64,000 nucleotides of DNA from Dehalobacter sp. DCA. GTDB taxonomy: Bacteria; Bacillota; Desulfitobacteriia; Desulfitobacteriales; Syntrophobotulaceae. A program made the position numbers and the translations under genes. Every line of letters starts with the position of its first letter. Position 1 is the stretch's first letter. The stretch covers positions 2,747,001 to 2,811,000 of the forward strand of contig NC_018866.1 of NCBI RefSeq assembly GCF_000305775.1. Direction: 5' to 3'. The notes under the pieces are model-generated. The model worked only from the letters and a program-made list of their open reading frames with translations, searched no databases and was not told the DNA's origin. Below, piece by piece: positions 17,018 through 24,702 of this stretch.

Positions 17018-17467
17018 ATGAATCTTTTACCGTTCCGTCCAATGCGGAATGCAGATCAATTGCGCCGTGAAATCAATAGGCTTTATAGTCTGCCGTTTGA
17101 TCTTTTCGAAGACGAGTTCGCTCCGCGCTTGGCCGTTCCATTTACCGACGTCTATGAAACCGACGAAGAGATCATTGTTTCCTGCGATCTGCCAGGACTG
17201 CAAAGAAGAGAAGATGTAAGCATTCAGATTGAAAACAACATGATAACCATCAGCGGCACTTTAAACCGCGAACAGCACGTGATTCAGGAAGATCGCCTAC
17301 ACAAAAAAGAAAGGTATACCGGTCTATTCCGCCGCTCCGTCTCTCTTCCGGCGGCCGTTTCCATTGATAATGTCAGGGCAATTTATAAAAACGGTGTTTT
17401 GAATGTATTCCTGCCCAAGACAGACAGCAGGGAGAAAAAGTCTGTGCAGATTGAGTTTCAGCATTAG
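17018..17467 (+). CDS. Hsp20/alpha-crystallin small heat-shock protein
   Basis: A 149-residue small heat-shock protein, an ATP-independent holdase that keeps unfolding proteins soluble. An N-terminal arm (NLLPFRPMRNADQLRREINR) precedes the alpha-crystallin domain (about residues 42-140), which contains VYETDEEIIVSCDLPGL, the NNMITISG strand, RRSVSLP and NGVLNVFLPK. The conserved A/G-x-L motif is seen as NGVLNV, and a short basic tail follows. ATG 17018 lies 10 nt after GGAGG; an in-frame TTG at 17009 is too close to the SD. It diverges from clpP. Matching inverted repeat arms bracket the gene (16953-16966 and 17481-17494), which is unusual. Confidence 0.93.
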   Translation: MNLLPFRPMRNADQLRREINRLYSLPFDLFEDEFAPRLAVPFTDVYETDEEIIVSCDLPGLQRREDVSIQIENNMITISGTLNREQHVIQEDRLHKKERYTGLFRRSVSLPAAVSIDNVRAIYKNGVLNVFLPKTDSREKKSVQIEFQH

Positions 17468-17480
17468 TAGATCGCGAAAC

Positions 17481-17494
17481 TGTGGCCCATAGAC
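17481..17494. repeat. right repeat arm flanking hsp20
   Basis: TGTGGCCCATAGAC, 13 bp after the hsp20 stop, pairs with 16953-16966 at 13 of 14 positions counting one G-U. With its flank it matches the right arm of the 717-822 repeat at 18 of 22 positions, and two of the differences compensate changes in the left arm. Confidence 0.6.
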
Positions 17495-17662
17495 TATCAT
17501 AAGGTCGTTTAAGTATGTCTTCCTGCCAGAAGATTGCTTGTGTGGTTATTCCTATTTGCCAAAAAATAATAAATAAATTTTTGTTGGTTATCGACAATAA
17601 ACTGTTATAATGTATAAGGATAACTTTCACATCTTATGCTTTTATTTGAAGGGAGAATATTC

Positions 17663-18799
17663 GTGCCTAAAGTAATGATTTTCTCTGCGTCTACAGGACA
17701 CGGACACAATCAGGCCGCAGACTGTCTGAAAAAGGAGCTTGAAGCTTCAGGCTATTCCGTCCGGATTGTAGAACCCTTAAAAAAAGAGGAAAGCTGGATC
17801 ATGGAAGCCCTTATCGATGACGGTTATCATATACTCGCAACAAGATTACCGAAAATGTACGGTAAACTATATAAGATTACCTATAACGAGTTCTTAAATA
17901 AAAATGTCAAAAGAATTTTAAACAGGGCCATGGATAGTGTCATCGAACAGCTGATTCAGGAGTACAAGCCCGACCTGCTTATTACCACCCATCCTCTTCA
18001 TGTCGGTGTTGTTTCCTATTTAAAAGCATCCGGACGCTTAAATCTGCCTTTTATTTCGCTGGTTACAGATTATATGGCCCATCAGTTTTATGTGAATAGT
18101 TTTGTTGATGCCTACATTGTTGGTTCACCTTACACCAAAGATACGCTTACGGAAAAAGGTGTTCCTGAAAACAAAATACACATTTTCGGTATTCCGGTAC
18201 GGGAAGAATTTCGCCAGCCCCGCCTTATCAGAAATAATGACGTATTTACACTGCTGATCATGGGTGGGAGCATGGGCATCCCCTATATCAGAAAATGCCT
18301 GAAAACGCTTATGGAGAACCGGCATCATCTTCGCATCCTGGTCGTATGCGGAAGCAATCGCAAGCTTTGGACTGATCTTGCGAAAAAGTATGCAGGTACC
18401 TTTAACGACAAAGATGTCGTCATTTACGGTTTCACATCGAACATCTATGACCTGATGGACCAGTCCGATGTGATTATTACAAAACCCGGCGGTCTGACTG
18501 TTTCAGAAGCGATCAATAAAAATATTCCCATCATTATTCCATTTTTTATTCCGGGACAGGAAGAAGAAAATACTGAGATTCTAGTTAAAGCAGGTGTTGC
18601 TGTCAGAACATCAAGGATCTCCGAACTTAATCCCCTGATCGACAGTTTCTGTCTAAATCCCGGTTTACTTGAAGAAATGCGTAAGAATGCTTCGGACTTG
18701 GCCCGACAGCTTTCTCCAGGCAGTATCGTAGGGTTGGCTGATCAGCTGCTGTATGAAAGCCCTCAAGTCAAAGAATATCAGAGAGCACATCAAAGTTAA
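17663..18799 (+). CDS. MGDG-synthase/UgtP-like glycosyltransferase
   Basis: This GT28-type enzyme transfers a sugar from a UDP-sugar to a lipid acceptor such as diacylglycerol, at the cytoplasmic membrane. The N-terminal MGDG_synth domain begins with FSASTGHGHNQAA, including the acceptor-site His residues, and continues with LITTHPLHVG and VTDYMAHQFYV. The C-terminal donor domain has LLIMGGSMG and the KPGGLTVSEA nucleotide-sugar motif near residue 275. GTG 17663 is chosen because GAAGGGAG lies 7 nt upstream; an in-frame ATG at 17636 has no SD. The length of 378 residues is normal. A TATAAT box at 17606-17611 supports its own promoter, and a terminator follows. Product specificity cannot be read from the sequence. 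Confidence 0.87.
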   Translation: MPKVMIFSASTGHGHNQAADCLKKELEASGYSVRIVEPLKKEESWIMEALIDDGYHILATRLPKMYGKLYKITYNEFLNKNVKRILNRAMDSVIEQLIQEYKPDLLITTHPLHVGVVSYLKASGRLNLPFISLVTDYMAHQFYVNSFVDAYIVGSPYTKDTLTEKGVPENKIHIFGIPVREEFRQPRLIRNNDVFTLLIMGGSMGIPYIRKCLKTLMENRHHLRILVVCGSNRKLWTDLAKKYAGTFNDKDVVIYGFTSNIYDLMDQSDVIITKPGGLTVSEAINKNIPIIIPFFIPGQEEENTEILVKAGVAVRTSRISELNPLIDSFCLNPGLLEEMRKNASDLARQLSPGSIVGLADQLLYESPQVKEYQRAHQS

Positions 18800-18817
18800 T
18801 TTTTCTAAGCAAAAAGC

Positions 18818-18861
18818 AAGGCGGTGCGCAATACTACTAAAGTAGTTGGCGACACCGCCTT
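18818..18861 (+). terminator. terminator after the glycosyltransferase gene
   Basis: AAGGCGGTGCGC (18818-18829) pairs with GGCGACACCGCCTT (ending 18861), with one bulged A and an inner ACTACT/AGTAGT helix. The tail is TCTTAATATT. It lies 19 bp after the stop codon. Confidence 0.7.
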
Positions 18862-18953
18862 CTTAATATTAAAGAAAGCCAGTTATGCCATATTATTTAT
18901 CCCGAATCTAATAAATAATAGTTTAATAAAAGACAAGAAACCAAAAAAGGTAG

Positions 18954-19060
18954 GGCTATGCAATGTACAACCGCTTTCGGCAGTTGCGCCCTCCATGGCG
19001 CAAACTGCCGCGCTGCGCAATCCGTGCTCCGCTTGTCGCCGGATGTACATTGCATTAGCC
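18954..19060. repeat. 107-bp folded intergenic repeat, copy B
   Basis: The outer arms 18954-18969 and 19044-19060 pair with one extra base. The 33-nt inner hairpin 18978-19010 has the same size and tip (CTCCATGG) as copy A at 742-774, but several stem pairs are changed on both sides (GTGCC/GGCAC to GCGCC/GGCGC, CTG/CAG to CAG/CTG). The third segment (CGCTGCGCA, TCCGTGCTCCGC) is nearly the same in both. Apart from this repeat, the terminator at 18818 and the IS end at 19162, the gap 18800-19278 holds nothing I can name. Confidence 0.8.
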
Positions 19061-19213
19061 TAGTCTCTGGTCTTATGTAATCATTTATTTTTGAAGATTG
19101 TCCTGTATTTTTCCGCGTATTTCTTTAAAATCTCTATCTAATTCCTGCCGGAAAGCGGAATCTGAAGTTTCGCACCCCTCAAAACCCTTGTATCTCTAAT
19201 TTAAAGGTATCCT

Positions 19214-19258
19214 AATGCCAGTGGTTCCTTCTGATTATTACCGATTAACTGGCATTTT
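19214..19258 (+). terminator. terminator inside the left end of the IS
   Basis: AATGCCAGT (19214-19222) pairs with ACTGGCATT (19248-19256), followed by TTTTT on the plus strand. Facing inward from the left end, it could block transcription entering the element from outside. Confidence 0.7.
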
Positions 19259-19278
19259 TAAGGGCTATAAGCTGATTA

Positions 19279-20688
19279 CTAAGAAAAGAATTCTACAAAT
19301 AGTTCTTTCAAATGTTCATATTCACTGGAATTCCTAAATTCCAAAATGTCCACTAAACCAGACTTGGCGATGCTGGTGATCACCACTTGCAGCAAATCAT
19401 CAAATAATTCCCAGAGCCGCTCCGCTACATTCTTCTCTATGAGTTCGTCCTTGATTTCCGCAAATAATCCTTCTAAGGATTCGTAGGCGTTTACTCGTCG
19501 AAAATAGGCTAGGAGTGTATAGAGGAGATAGCAGGTCGTGATATGGGCAATCTGCGCATCGAAATCCCTCGATTGACAAGTCCCGAGCTTCAAATGCTGC
19601 TTGGCTTCCTTAAAAAAGACTTCGATGGTCCAACGGATACTGTAAATCTCCAACATACTCAATAAACTAAGAGATATATCCGTCGAGAGGAACAGTCTAA
19701 ATTTCTTTTGATAGGGAAACCGGCAAAAATACAGTTTGATTTGTCCGATTCCTTCATAATCAACAAGGACTTCGAAATAACGGATATTCCGTTTCCTACA
19801 GCGTTTTTCGTTTCCCTCACTTTTGAGGACCGATTTTAATTGGCTGGCATTAAGGGAAGTCTCTTTGTAGCGATACTTCCTCGTATCTTGCCGAACACCA
19901 CAGACCAAATGCATCGATTTTTTGTCTAATCCTCGAATCGTTTGAATGAACTCGTAACTGCTGAACCAGCTGTCAACCAGGACATATTTAGCCTTAAACC
20001 CCTGTTTTACCGCCCGTTTTATCATATCCAGACCGTTCGAAATTTTGCTAACATGGCATTCTCTGATCCGTTTAGCCCCAGCAGATTTGGGGTCTCGTTG
20101 CTTTTTGAACCGTTCTTTACGGTGCCTTGCCTTTTTTAAGGGCTTTTCCACTTGTAAAGTGAAGTCTATAGGCGTGAGGCTTTTACCATCGAAGAAACCA
20201 AGGGTTAAATTTTTAAAGCCTAATTTGCTACCTTTCTTCCCTGCAACATGGTCAAACACCTGGGTCATTTGTTCAATTCTTCGACCTGTCTTAGCAAGAG
20301 TTGTATCATCTAGAATGAAAGCGGACTTTTCATCCACTTCGTTCGTAGGATTAACCAATCGTTGAAACTGTTTGGATATACCGATCAGCAATGCTCTCCA
20401 AGGCATTTTTTCATTGTTCTTCAGTCGATATATGGAATCTTTCTTCATAGTAGTAACCTTTTGGAAATCGCTTTTATATAACGCGTGGACACTTTTCAGT
20501 AACATTAGGGGCAACATCAACATTAGTGAGAGGATTTCCGCGGAACTGTAACCATCCTGTTTCAGAAAACCAACTTTGCGGCAAAGCGTTTTAAGCTTGA
20601 ACGTCTTCATAACTTCACATATAATATTGTTAATCGAATAGCCGTGATTTTGGAGTACGTTTTCAATTTCTTTGACAGGTTTCCGCAT
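19279..20688 (-). CDS. IS4-family DDE transposase
   Basis: The 469-residue transposase has the three acidic residues of the DDE site: Asp in FILDDTTLAKTG (about residue 148), Asp in YVLVDSWFSSYE (about 238), and Glu in the IS4 signature Y-(2)-R-(3)-E-(6)-K, seen exactly as YSIRWTIEVFFKEAK (Glu about 353). The N-terminal domain has a basic, helical DNA-binding character. The frame is intact with no stop or frameshift and the terminal repeats are perfect, so the element is probably still active. The ATG at 20688 has a modest GAGGTG upstream. Cut-and-paste transposition is the known mechanism of the family. Confidence 0.95.
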   Translation of the reverse strand: MRKPVKEIENVLQNHGYSINNIICEVMKTFKLKTLCRKVGFLKQDGYSSAEILSLMLMLPLMLLKSVHALYKSDFQKVTTMKKDSIYRLKNNEKMPWRALLIGISKQFQRLVNPTNEVDEKSAFILDDTTLAKTGRRIEQMTQVFDHVAGKKGSKLGFKNLTLGFFDGKSLTPIDFTLQVEKPLKKARHRKERFKKQRDPKSAGAKRIRECHVSKISNGLDMIKRAVKQGFKAKYVLVDSWFSSYEFIQTIRGLDKKSMHLVCGVRQDTRKYRYKETSLNASQLKSVLKSEGNEKRCRKRNIRYFEVLVDYEGIGQIKLYFCRFPYQKKFRLFLSTDISLSLLSMLEIYSIRWTIEVFFKEAKQHLKLGTCQSRDFDAQIAHITTCYLLYTLLAYFRRVNAYESLEGLFAEIKDELIEKNVAERLWELFDDLLQVVITSIAKSGLVDILEFRNSSEYEHLKELFVEFFS

Positions 20689-20803
20689 GATAACACCTCA
20701 TTTTTGGTTGATTTGGAGTAGCATCTTATTATACCAAAAACCTAGTGTTCATGCGGATTTTTATCGTTTTTTCGTCTTATTCTAAGCCGAATTTTCGGCT
20801 GTT

Positions 20804-22186
20804 TTATGGGTGCGAAACTTCAGGCGGAATATATTCCCGTCTTGGAACAACGCTCTTGTAGGCCGGTCTGACGATTTTCCCATTATTCACGATCTCTTCG
20901 ATCCGGTGGGCACTCCATCCTGACATTCTGGAGATCGCAAAGATCGGGGTAAACAGTTCCAGCGGAAGTCCCAGCATTTTATATACAAAACCGGAATAAA
21001 AGTCCACATTGGCACTGATGACTTTGCCTGACTTGTTATGGCCCAGGACAATATCCGGAGCAAGTCTTTCCACTCTACAGAATAAATCAAACTCTTCGGC
21101 CAGACCTTTCTCCTGGGCGAGCTTCCCGGCATATTCTTTAAGCAGGACTTCCCTCGGATCAGAAATCGAGTAAACCGCATGGCCGATCCCGTAAATTAGA
21201 CCAGACCTGTCAAAAGCCTGTTTATTCATAATCTTCATCAAATAAGCCTTGATTTCATCCTCATCCTGCCAGTCTGTGACATTTTGTTTAATGTCTTCAA
21301 GCATATTGTAGGTTTTAATATTGGCGCCTCCATGCTTGGGACCTTTTAAAGCACCAATAGCAGCAGCCATGACCGAATAAGTGTCCGAACCGGTCGAGGT
21401 AATGACATGCGTAACAAAGGTCGAATTATTCCCACCGCCGTGTTCGGCATGCAGGACCAGGGAAATATCCAGCAGGGCAGCCTCAAGCTTCGTGTATTTG
21501 CTGTCCGGCCGGAGCATGTGAAGAATATTTTCCGCTGTGCTGAGATGAGGCAGTGGACTGTGCAGAAACAGGCTCTTGTTTCCATGATAGTGCGCACAGG
21601 AGTGATAGCCATACACGGCCAGCAAAGGCATCCAGGCAATCAGTTTCATGCATTGTTTCAGGACATTTTCGATGGAATTGTCATCGGGGTTGTCATCATA
21701 GGAATATAGGCTCAGGATGCTCCTGGCCAGCATATTCATGATATCCTTGCCCGGGCTTTTCAGGATAGTACCCCGGACAAAGTCCTCGGGCAGTTTTTGA
21801 TATGCCGACAGCACCTGTTCAAAATCCTTCAGCTCCTCGGCGTTCGGAAGATGCCCGAACAGAAGCAAATAGCTCGTTTCTTCAAAGCCGTATCTTTCGT
21901 CTTTGATAAAGCCGTCGACGATGTCATTAATATCGATACCTCTATAGGTTAATCTTCCCGGAACAGGAATCTTTTCTCCTTCGTCTATGATATAGGAGTG
22001 CACTTCACCAATCTCGGTCAGACCGACGAGTACGCCCTTGCCTTCAAGATCGCGCAAGCCCCTCATTACTTGATATTTACTATATAGCTCAGGATTGATT
22101 TTACTGCTGTCTATCGCTTTCTGCGTCAGTTCTTTAAACATTTTTGTTTCAAATTGTTCGAATTGTACGAACTCTGTTTGTTCCAT
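20804..22186 (-). CDS. gltA: Citrate synthase, C-terminus altered by IS insertion
   Basis: It condenses acetyl-CoA and oxaloacetate to citrate, feeding oxidative or biosynthetic TCA reactions. Catalytic segments are intact: HAEHGGGNNSTF (about residue 245) with KGPKHGGAN following, GIGHAVYSISDPR (about 335), and the C-terminal FTPIFAISRMSGW. The N-terminal extension of some 60 residues (to GLRDLEGKGVLVGLT) is typical of the clostridial subgroup. ATG 22186 has AGAGGAGG at 7-9 nt. The last codons read through the right inverted repeat of the IS, ending PEVSHP. Removing the IS and one target duplication restores an ending LSGRN, close to the usual PLS-basic ending of the family. The enzyme is probably still functional, since only the extreme tail changed. 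Confidence 0.93.
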   Translation of the reverse strand: MEQTEFVQFEQFETKMFKELTQKAIDSSKINPELYSKYQVMRGLRDLEGKGVLVGLTEIGEVHSYIIDEGEKIPVPGRLTYRGIDINDIVDGFIKDERYGFEETSYLLLFGHLPNAEELKDFEQVLSAYQKLPEDFVRGTILKSPGKDIMNMLARSILSLYSYDDNPDDNSIENVLKQCMKLIAWMPLLAVYGYHSCAHYHGNKSLFLHSPLPHLSTAENILHMLRPDSKYTKLEAALLDISLVLHAEHGGGNNSTFVTHVITSTGSDTYSVMAAAIGALKGPKHGGANIKTYNMLEDIKQNVTDWQDEDEIKAYLMKIMNKQAFDRSGLIYGIGHAVYSISDPREVLLKEYAGKLAQEKGLAEEFDLFCRVERLAPDIVLGHNKSGKVISANVDFYSGFVYKMLGLPLELFTPIFAISRMSGWSAHRIEEIVNNGKIVRPAYKSVVPRREYIPPEVSHP

Positions 22187-22421
22187 TTCCCTACCTCCTC
22201 TGGATCAATCATAAAGAAAGCTCGGCTGGCACCAAGCCTTCAGCGATAACATTCTCCATTTATTCTTCCTGTCATTATAATTCGTTTTCGCTTTGAAGTA
22301 AATGTATTATAATGACTAAGAGCGACCATCCTATTCGCAGACAAGTCTAACAAAGCCAGACTATAAATCAAAAATTCTATGATCAAAAAATTATTATAAA
22401 TTATCATTTGAGGTCAAGCTT

Positions 22422-23678
22422 ATGAAAAGAAGACTCCTGATTATGCTCCTCTGCACAGTCGCTGCCGTATTCATTGCGGGCGGTGTGATCGCCTACCAAT
22501 ATGCCAACCAGATTTCTTTTCAAAATCCTCCAGATCCTTCGCCGCTTCCGGAATCGGAGCCGGAGCCTTCCTATGTGGATATCTCTATCGCTTCCGTCGG
22601 CGACATCCTGATTCATAACACGGTCTATATGGCCGCTTACGATTCTTCAACAGGTCTGTATGATTTCAGGAGCCAGTTTCAGTATGTTAAATCCTATCTT
22701 GAAAATGCCGATATTACCGTGGCCAACCTGGAGACCTCGCTGGCCGGGCCTGAGCAGGGCTATTCCGGTTATCCCAAATTCAATACCCCCGATTCGATCG
22801 TTGATGCTCTGAAGGAATCGGGCGTTGACATTGTTACCGCAGCCAACAACCACCGTTTAGATCAGGATATCACCGGATTCTACCGGACGATCGACGTTGT
22901 CAAAAACAAGGGACTGGATATTATCGGTGTCAAGGCTACCGAGAAGGAAACCACCTATGTCATCAAGGACATCAAAGGTGTTAAAGTGGCATTTGTCAAT
23001 TTTGGCTACGGCTATCCGCAAAACGACGGCAGCCTGAGCATCAATGGTCTTATCCTTCCCGTCAACATGACCGGACTGATGGATACCTTTGACCCGCAAG
23101 ATTTTGACAGTTCTGTGCAAACCATTAAGGCGAGAATTACTGAAGCAAGACAGGCCGGCGCGGAAATTGTCATTTTGTGCATGCACTGGGGAGATGAATA
23201 TCAGCGACTTCCTAGTACTTTTCAGCAGGACTTGGCCTCCGTACTGGCTGACTGCGGCGCAGATGTGATTTTTGGGGGCCATCCGCATGTGCTCCAGCCC
23301 TTCGTATTTTTGGCCACAGACAACAATGGAAATGTTCCGGTTTTTTATTCTCAGGGAAATTTCATCTCAGATCAGCGTCAGGAAACCGTTGATAACATTT
23401 ATACCGAACAGGGAATCATCGCCAATGTGACGATCAGGGTATATCCAGATCACACCCATCATGTTCTCCAGGCGGACGCCGTTCCTACTTGGGTGAATAA
23501 AAAACGCCTGAATAATCAATTGATTTATGAGGTTATACCAGCCAAAGCTGCTCTGGACAATCCCGGACTGTATCCCCTTCTGAAGGATGCAGATCTGGAA
23601 CGGATCCGGTTCTGCAGGGACACTGTGCAGAAACTAATGCCAGAAGCAGGAAAAGAACTCGAATCCCAATCCAACTGA
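22422..23678 (+). CDS. CapA-family protein (PGA_cap metallophosphatase-like)
   Basis: A 418-residue protein with an N-terminal membrane helix (about residues 4-26), a Pro/Glu-rich linker, and a CapA/PGA_cap domain (PF09587, calcineurin-like fold). Metal-binding motifs are visible: SVGDILIHNTV, VANLETSL, AANNHRLDQ, LCMHWGDEY, IFGGHPHVLQPF and YSQGNFISDQ. In Bacillus CapA belongs to the poly-gamma-glutamate export complex, but most clostridial homologues stand alone and have no proven role. There is no capB or capC here, so capsule synthesis is not implied. TGAGG lies 8 nt before the ATG. It diverges from gltA; the 235-bp gap contains a TATAAT at 22306-22311 but nothing else I can assign. Confidence 0.85.
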   Translation: MKRRLLIMLLCTVAAVFIAGGVIAYQYANQISFQNPPDPSPLPESEPEPSYVDISIASVGDILIHNTVYMAAYDSSTGLYDFRSQFQYVKSYLENADITVANLETSLAGPEQGYSGYPKFNTPDSIVDALKESGVDIVTAANNHRLDQDITGFYRTIDVVKNKGLDIIGVKATEKETTYVIKDIKGVKVAFVNFGYGYPQNDGSLSINGLILPVNMTGLMDTFDPQDFDSSVQTIKARITEARQAGAEIVILCMHWGDEYQRLPSTFQQDLASVLADCGADVIFGGHPHVLQPFVFLATDNNGNVPVFYSQGNFISDQRQETVDNIYTEQGIIANVTIRVYPDHTHHVLQADAVPTWVNKKRLNNQLIYEVIPAKAALDNPGLYPLLKDADLERIRFCRDTVQKLMPEAGKELESQSN

Positions 23679-23700
23679 AATAAAAGGGTTAGAACCGTAA

Positions 23701-23744
23701 AAATAAACCTATGCGCATATGTTCATATGTCCATAGGTTTATTT
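23701..23744 (+). terminator. terminator of capA-like gene
   Basis: AAATAAACCTATG (23701-23713) pairs perfectly with CATAGGTTTATTT (23732-23744); the loop contains CATATG repeats. It lies 22 bp after the stop codon, and the tail is TTTCTTTAT. Confidence 0.8.
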
Positions 23745-23826
23745 CTTTATCACCTTGCCTCCCCGGACTTCATAGAATAAAATAAATCAAATATCTTACA
23801 AATCAGCCTGCGGGGGGGGATCCGGC

Positions 23827-23916
23827 ATGTACGCCTATACATTTAAATATGGTCAGCGTGCAGCGTTCTTTGTTGTCATTATTCTGGTACTTATTACTCT
23901 TGAAGTGCTGCTTTAG
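23827..23916 (+). CDS. 29-residue hydrophobic peptide, possibly YjcZ-like sporulation protein
   Basis: A 30-codon frame begins ATG 23827 behind a G-rich SD (GGGGGGGGATCC). It encodes a short polar head (MYAYTFKYGQR) and a single hydrophobic helix rich in Val, Ile and Leu, ending TLEVLL. Size and layout resemble the YjcZ-type small membrane peptides made during sporulation, but the usual Gly-Phe-rich head is missing. It lies between a terminator and the convergent bioY gene. Translation is plausible from the SD; the function is unknown. Confidence 0.5.
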   Translation: MYAYTFKYGQRAAFFVVIILVLITLEVLL

Positions 23917-23944
23917 CCCAATATTAACCCAAATCGATGCTGTG

Positions 23945-24568
23945 CTAGTATTTTTCCATCGGGACAATGGCTTTGGCAGCTGCTGCTCCGACCAGTGACT
24001 TCAGAATATCTCCGACAATAAAGGGTATATAGCCCATAAAGAGGACTCCGGCCAGGGTAACTGTCTGTCCGGTCGACCAAAGCCATATGGCCAGGGATAT
24101 TAACCCCGGAACATAAACAAGGACAAGCTGGGCAAAAAGGATAATGCCGGTCAGCGGCAAAGCTTTACGGTTTTGGGTCCTGGAATCGATCATACCGCCG
24201 ATAAACAGCGCTGCAAGGATAAAACCAAACACATAACCAATTGTCGGCCCGGCAAGCGCCGCCGCTCCGCCTTTGAAACCCGCAAACCACGGAATTCCTG
24301 CCAAACCGCCGACAGCATAGATTGCCATACTGATACCGCCCCATTTTCTACCCAGCAGCACAGCAGCCAGGATCACCCCAATCTGGGAAGCCACCAAAGG
24401 CACGGGGGTAAATGGCAGGTAGATTTTCACCTGAGCAAGCAGGCCGGTCAGGCAGGCCAGACTTACTGCCAGAGCAATTTTGGCAAACGTCGTTGACTGC
24501 GTGCGCCATTGAAAATAGGACAAACGTTTTTGACGGTAAACTTCGAGCGTATGCAAATTTTGAATCAT
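23945..24568 (-). CDS. bioY: BioY biotin transporter (ECF S-component)
   Basis: BioY is the substrate-binding membrane subunit that takes up biotin, alone or with the shared ECF energising module. Six hydrophobic segments are present, and the family motifs are clear: LPFTPVPLVASQIGV, LLGRKWGGISMAIY, GGLAGIPWFAG and PTIGYVFGF. Three consecutive ATG codons occur; the third (24568) is 7 nt from GGAGG and is preferred to the upstream start at 24595. No ecfA or ecfT genes are visible, so it would use a genome-wide module. It follows the biotin ligase gene and the acc genes, whose product BCCP needs biotin. A good promoter lies in the gap before it. Confidence 0.92.
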   Translation of the reverse strand: MIQNLHTLEVYRQKRLSYFQWRTQSTTFAKIALAVSLACLTGLLAQVKIYLPFTPVPLVASQIGVILAAVLLGRKWGGISMAIYAVGGLAGIPWFAGFKGGAAALAGPTIGYVFGFILAALFIGGMIDSRTQNRKALPLTGIILFAQLVLVYVPGLISLAIWLWSTGQTVTLAGVLFMGYIPFIVGDILKSLVGAAAAKAIVPMEKY

Positions 24569-24616
24569 CATCATTCCTCCGTTCTGTTCTTTCATGTAAT
24601 AAACTATATTCTCAGT

Positions 24617-24645
24617 ACTATATCATTAGGACGCTTCGTTTTCAA
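24617..24645 (-). promoter_or_regulatory. sigma-A promoter of bioY
   Basis: On the minus strand TTGAAA (24640-24645) and TATAGT (24617-24622) have an exact 17-bp spacer. It lies between birA and bioY, so bioY can be transcribed separately from the fatty-acid cluster. No BirA-type operator (inverted TTGTTAAC) was seen over it. Confidence 0.7.
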
Positions 24646-24702
24646 TGCCATTTTCCATGTAAATACTGTATTCATTTTGGGAACCGCGACCGTACTTCTC
24701 GT

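Larger units (their letters stand above)
19162..20823 (-). mobile_element. complete IS4-family insertion sequence, 1662 bp
   Basis: Perfect 16-bp terminal inverted repeats (CTGAAGTTTCGCACCC at 19162-19177, its complement at 20808-20823) bound a single transposase gene. They are flanked by a 7-bp direct duplication GCGGAAT (19155-19161 and 20824-20830). The element sits in the 3' end of citrate synthase. The right inverted repeat supplies the current stop codon of that gene. Confidence 0.93.

Noticed and set aside
18824..19063. 79-codon plus-strand frame after the glycosyltransferase
   Set aside because: It runs through a terminator hairpin and the folded repeat B, has no SD, and matches no family.
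24569..24702. BirA operator upstream of bioY
   Set aside because: No inverted TTGTTAAC-like repeat could be found, and the ligase lacks a DNA-binding domain.
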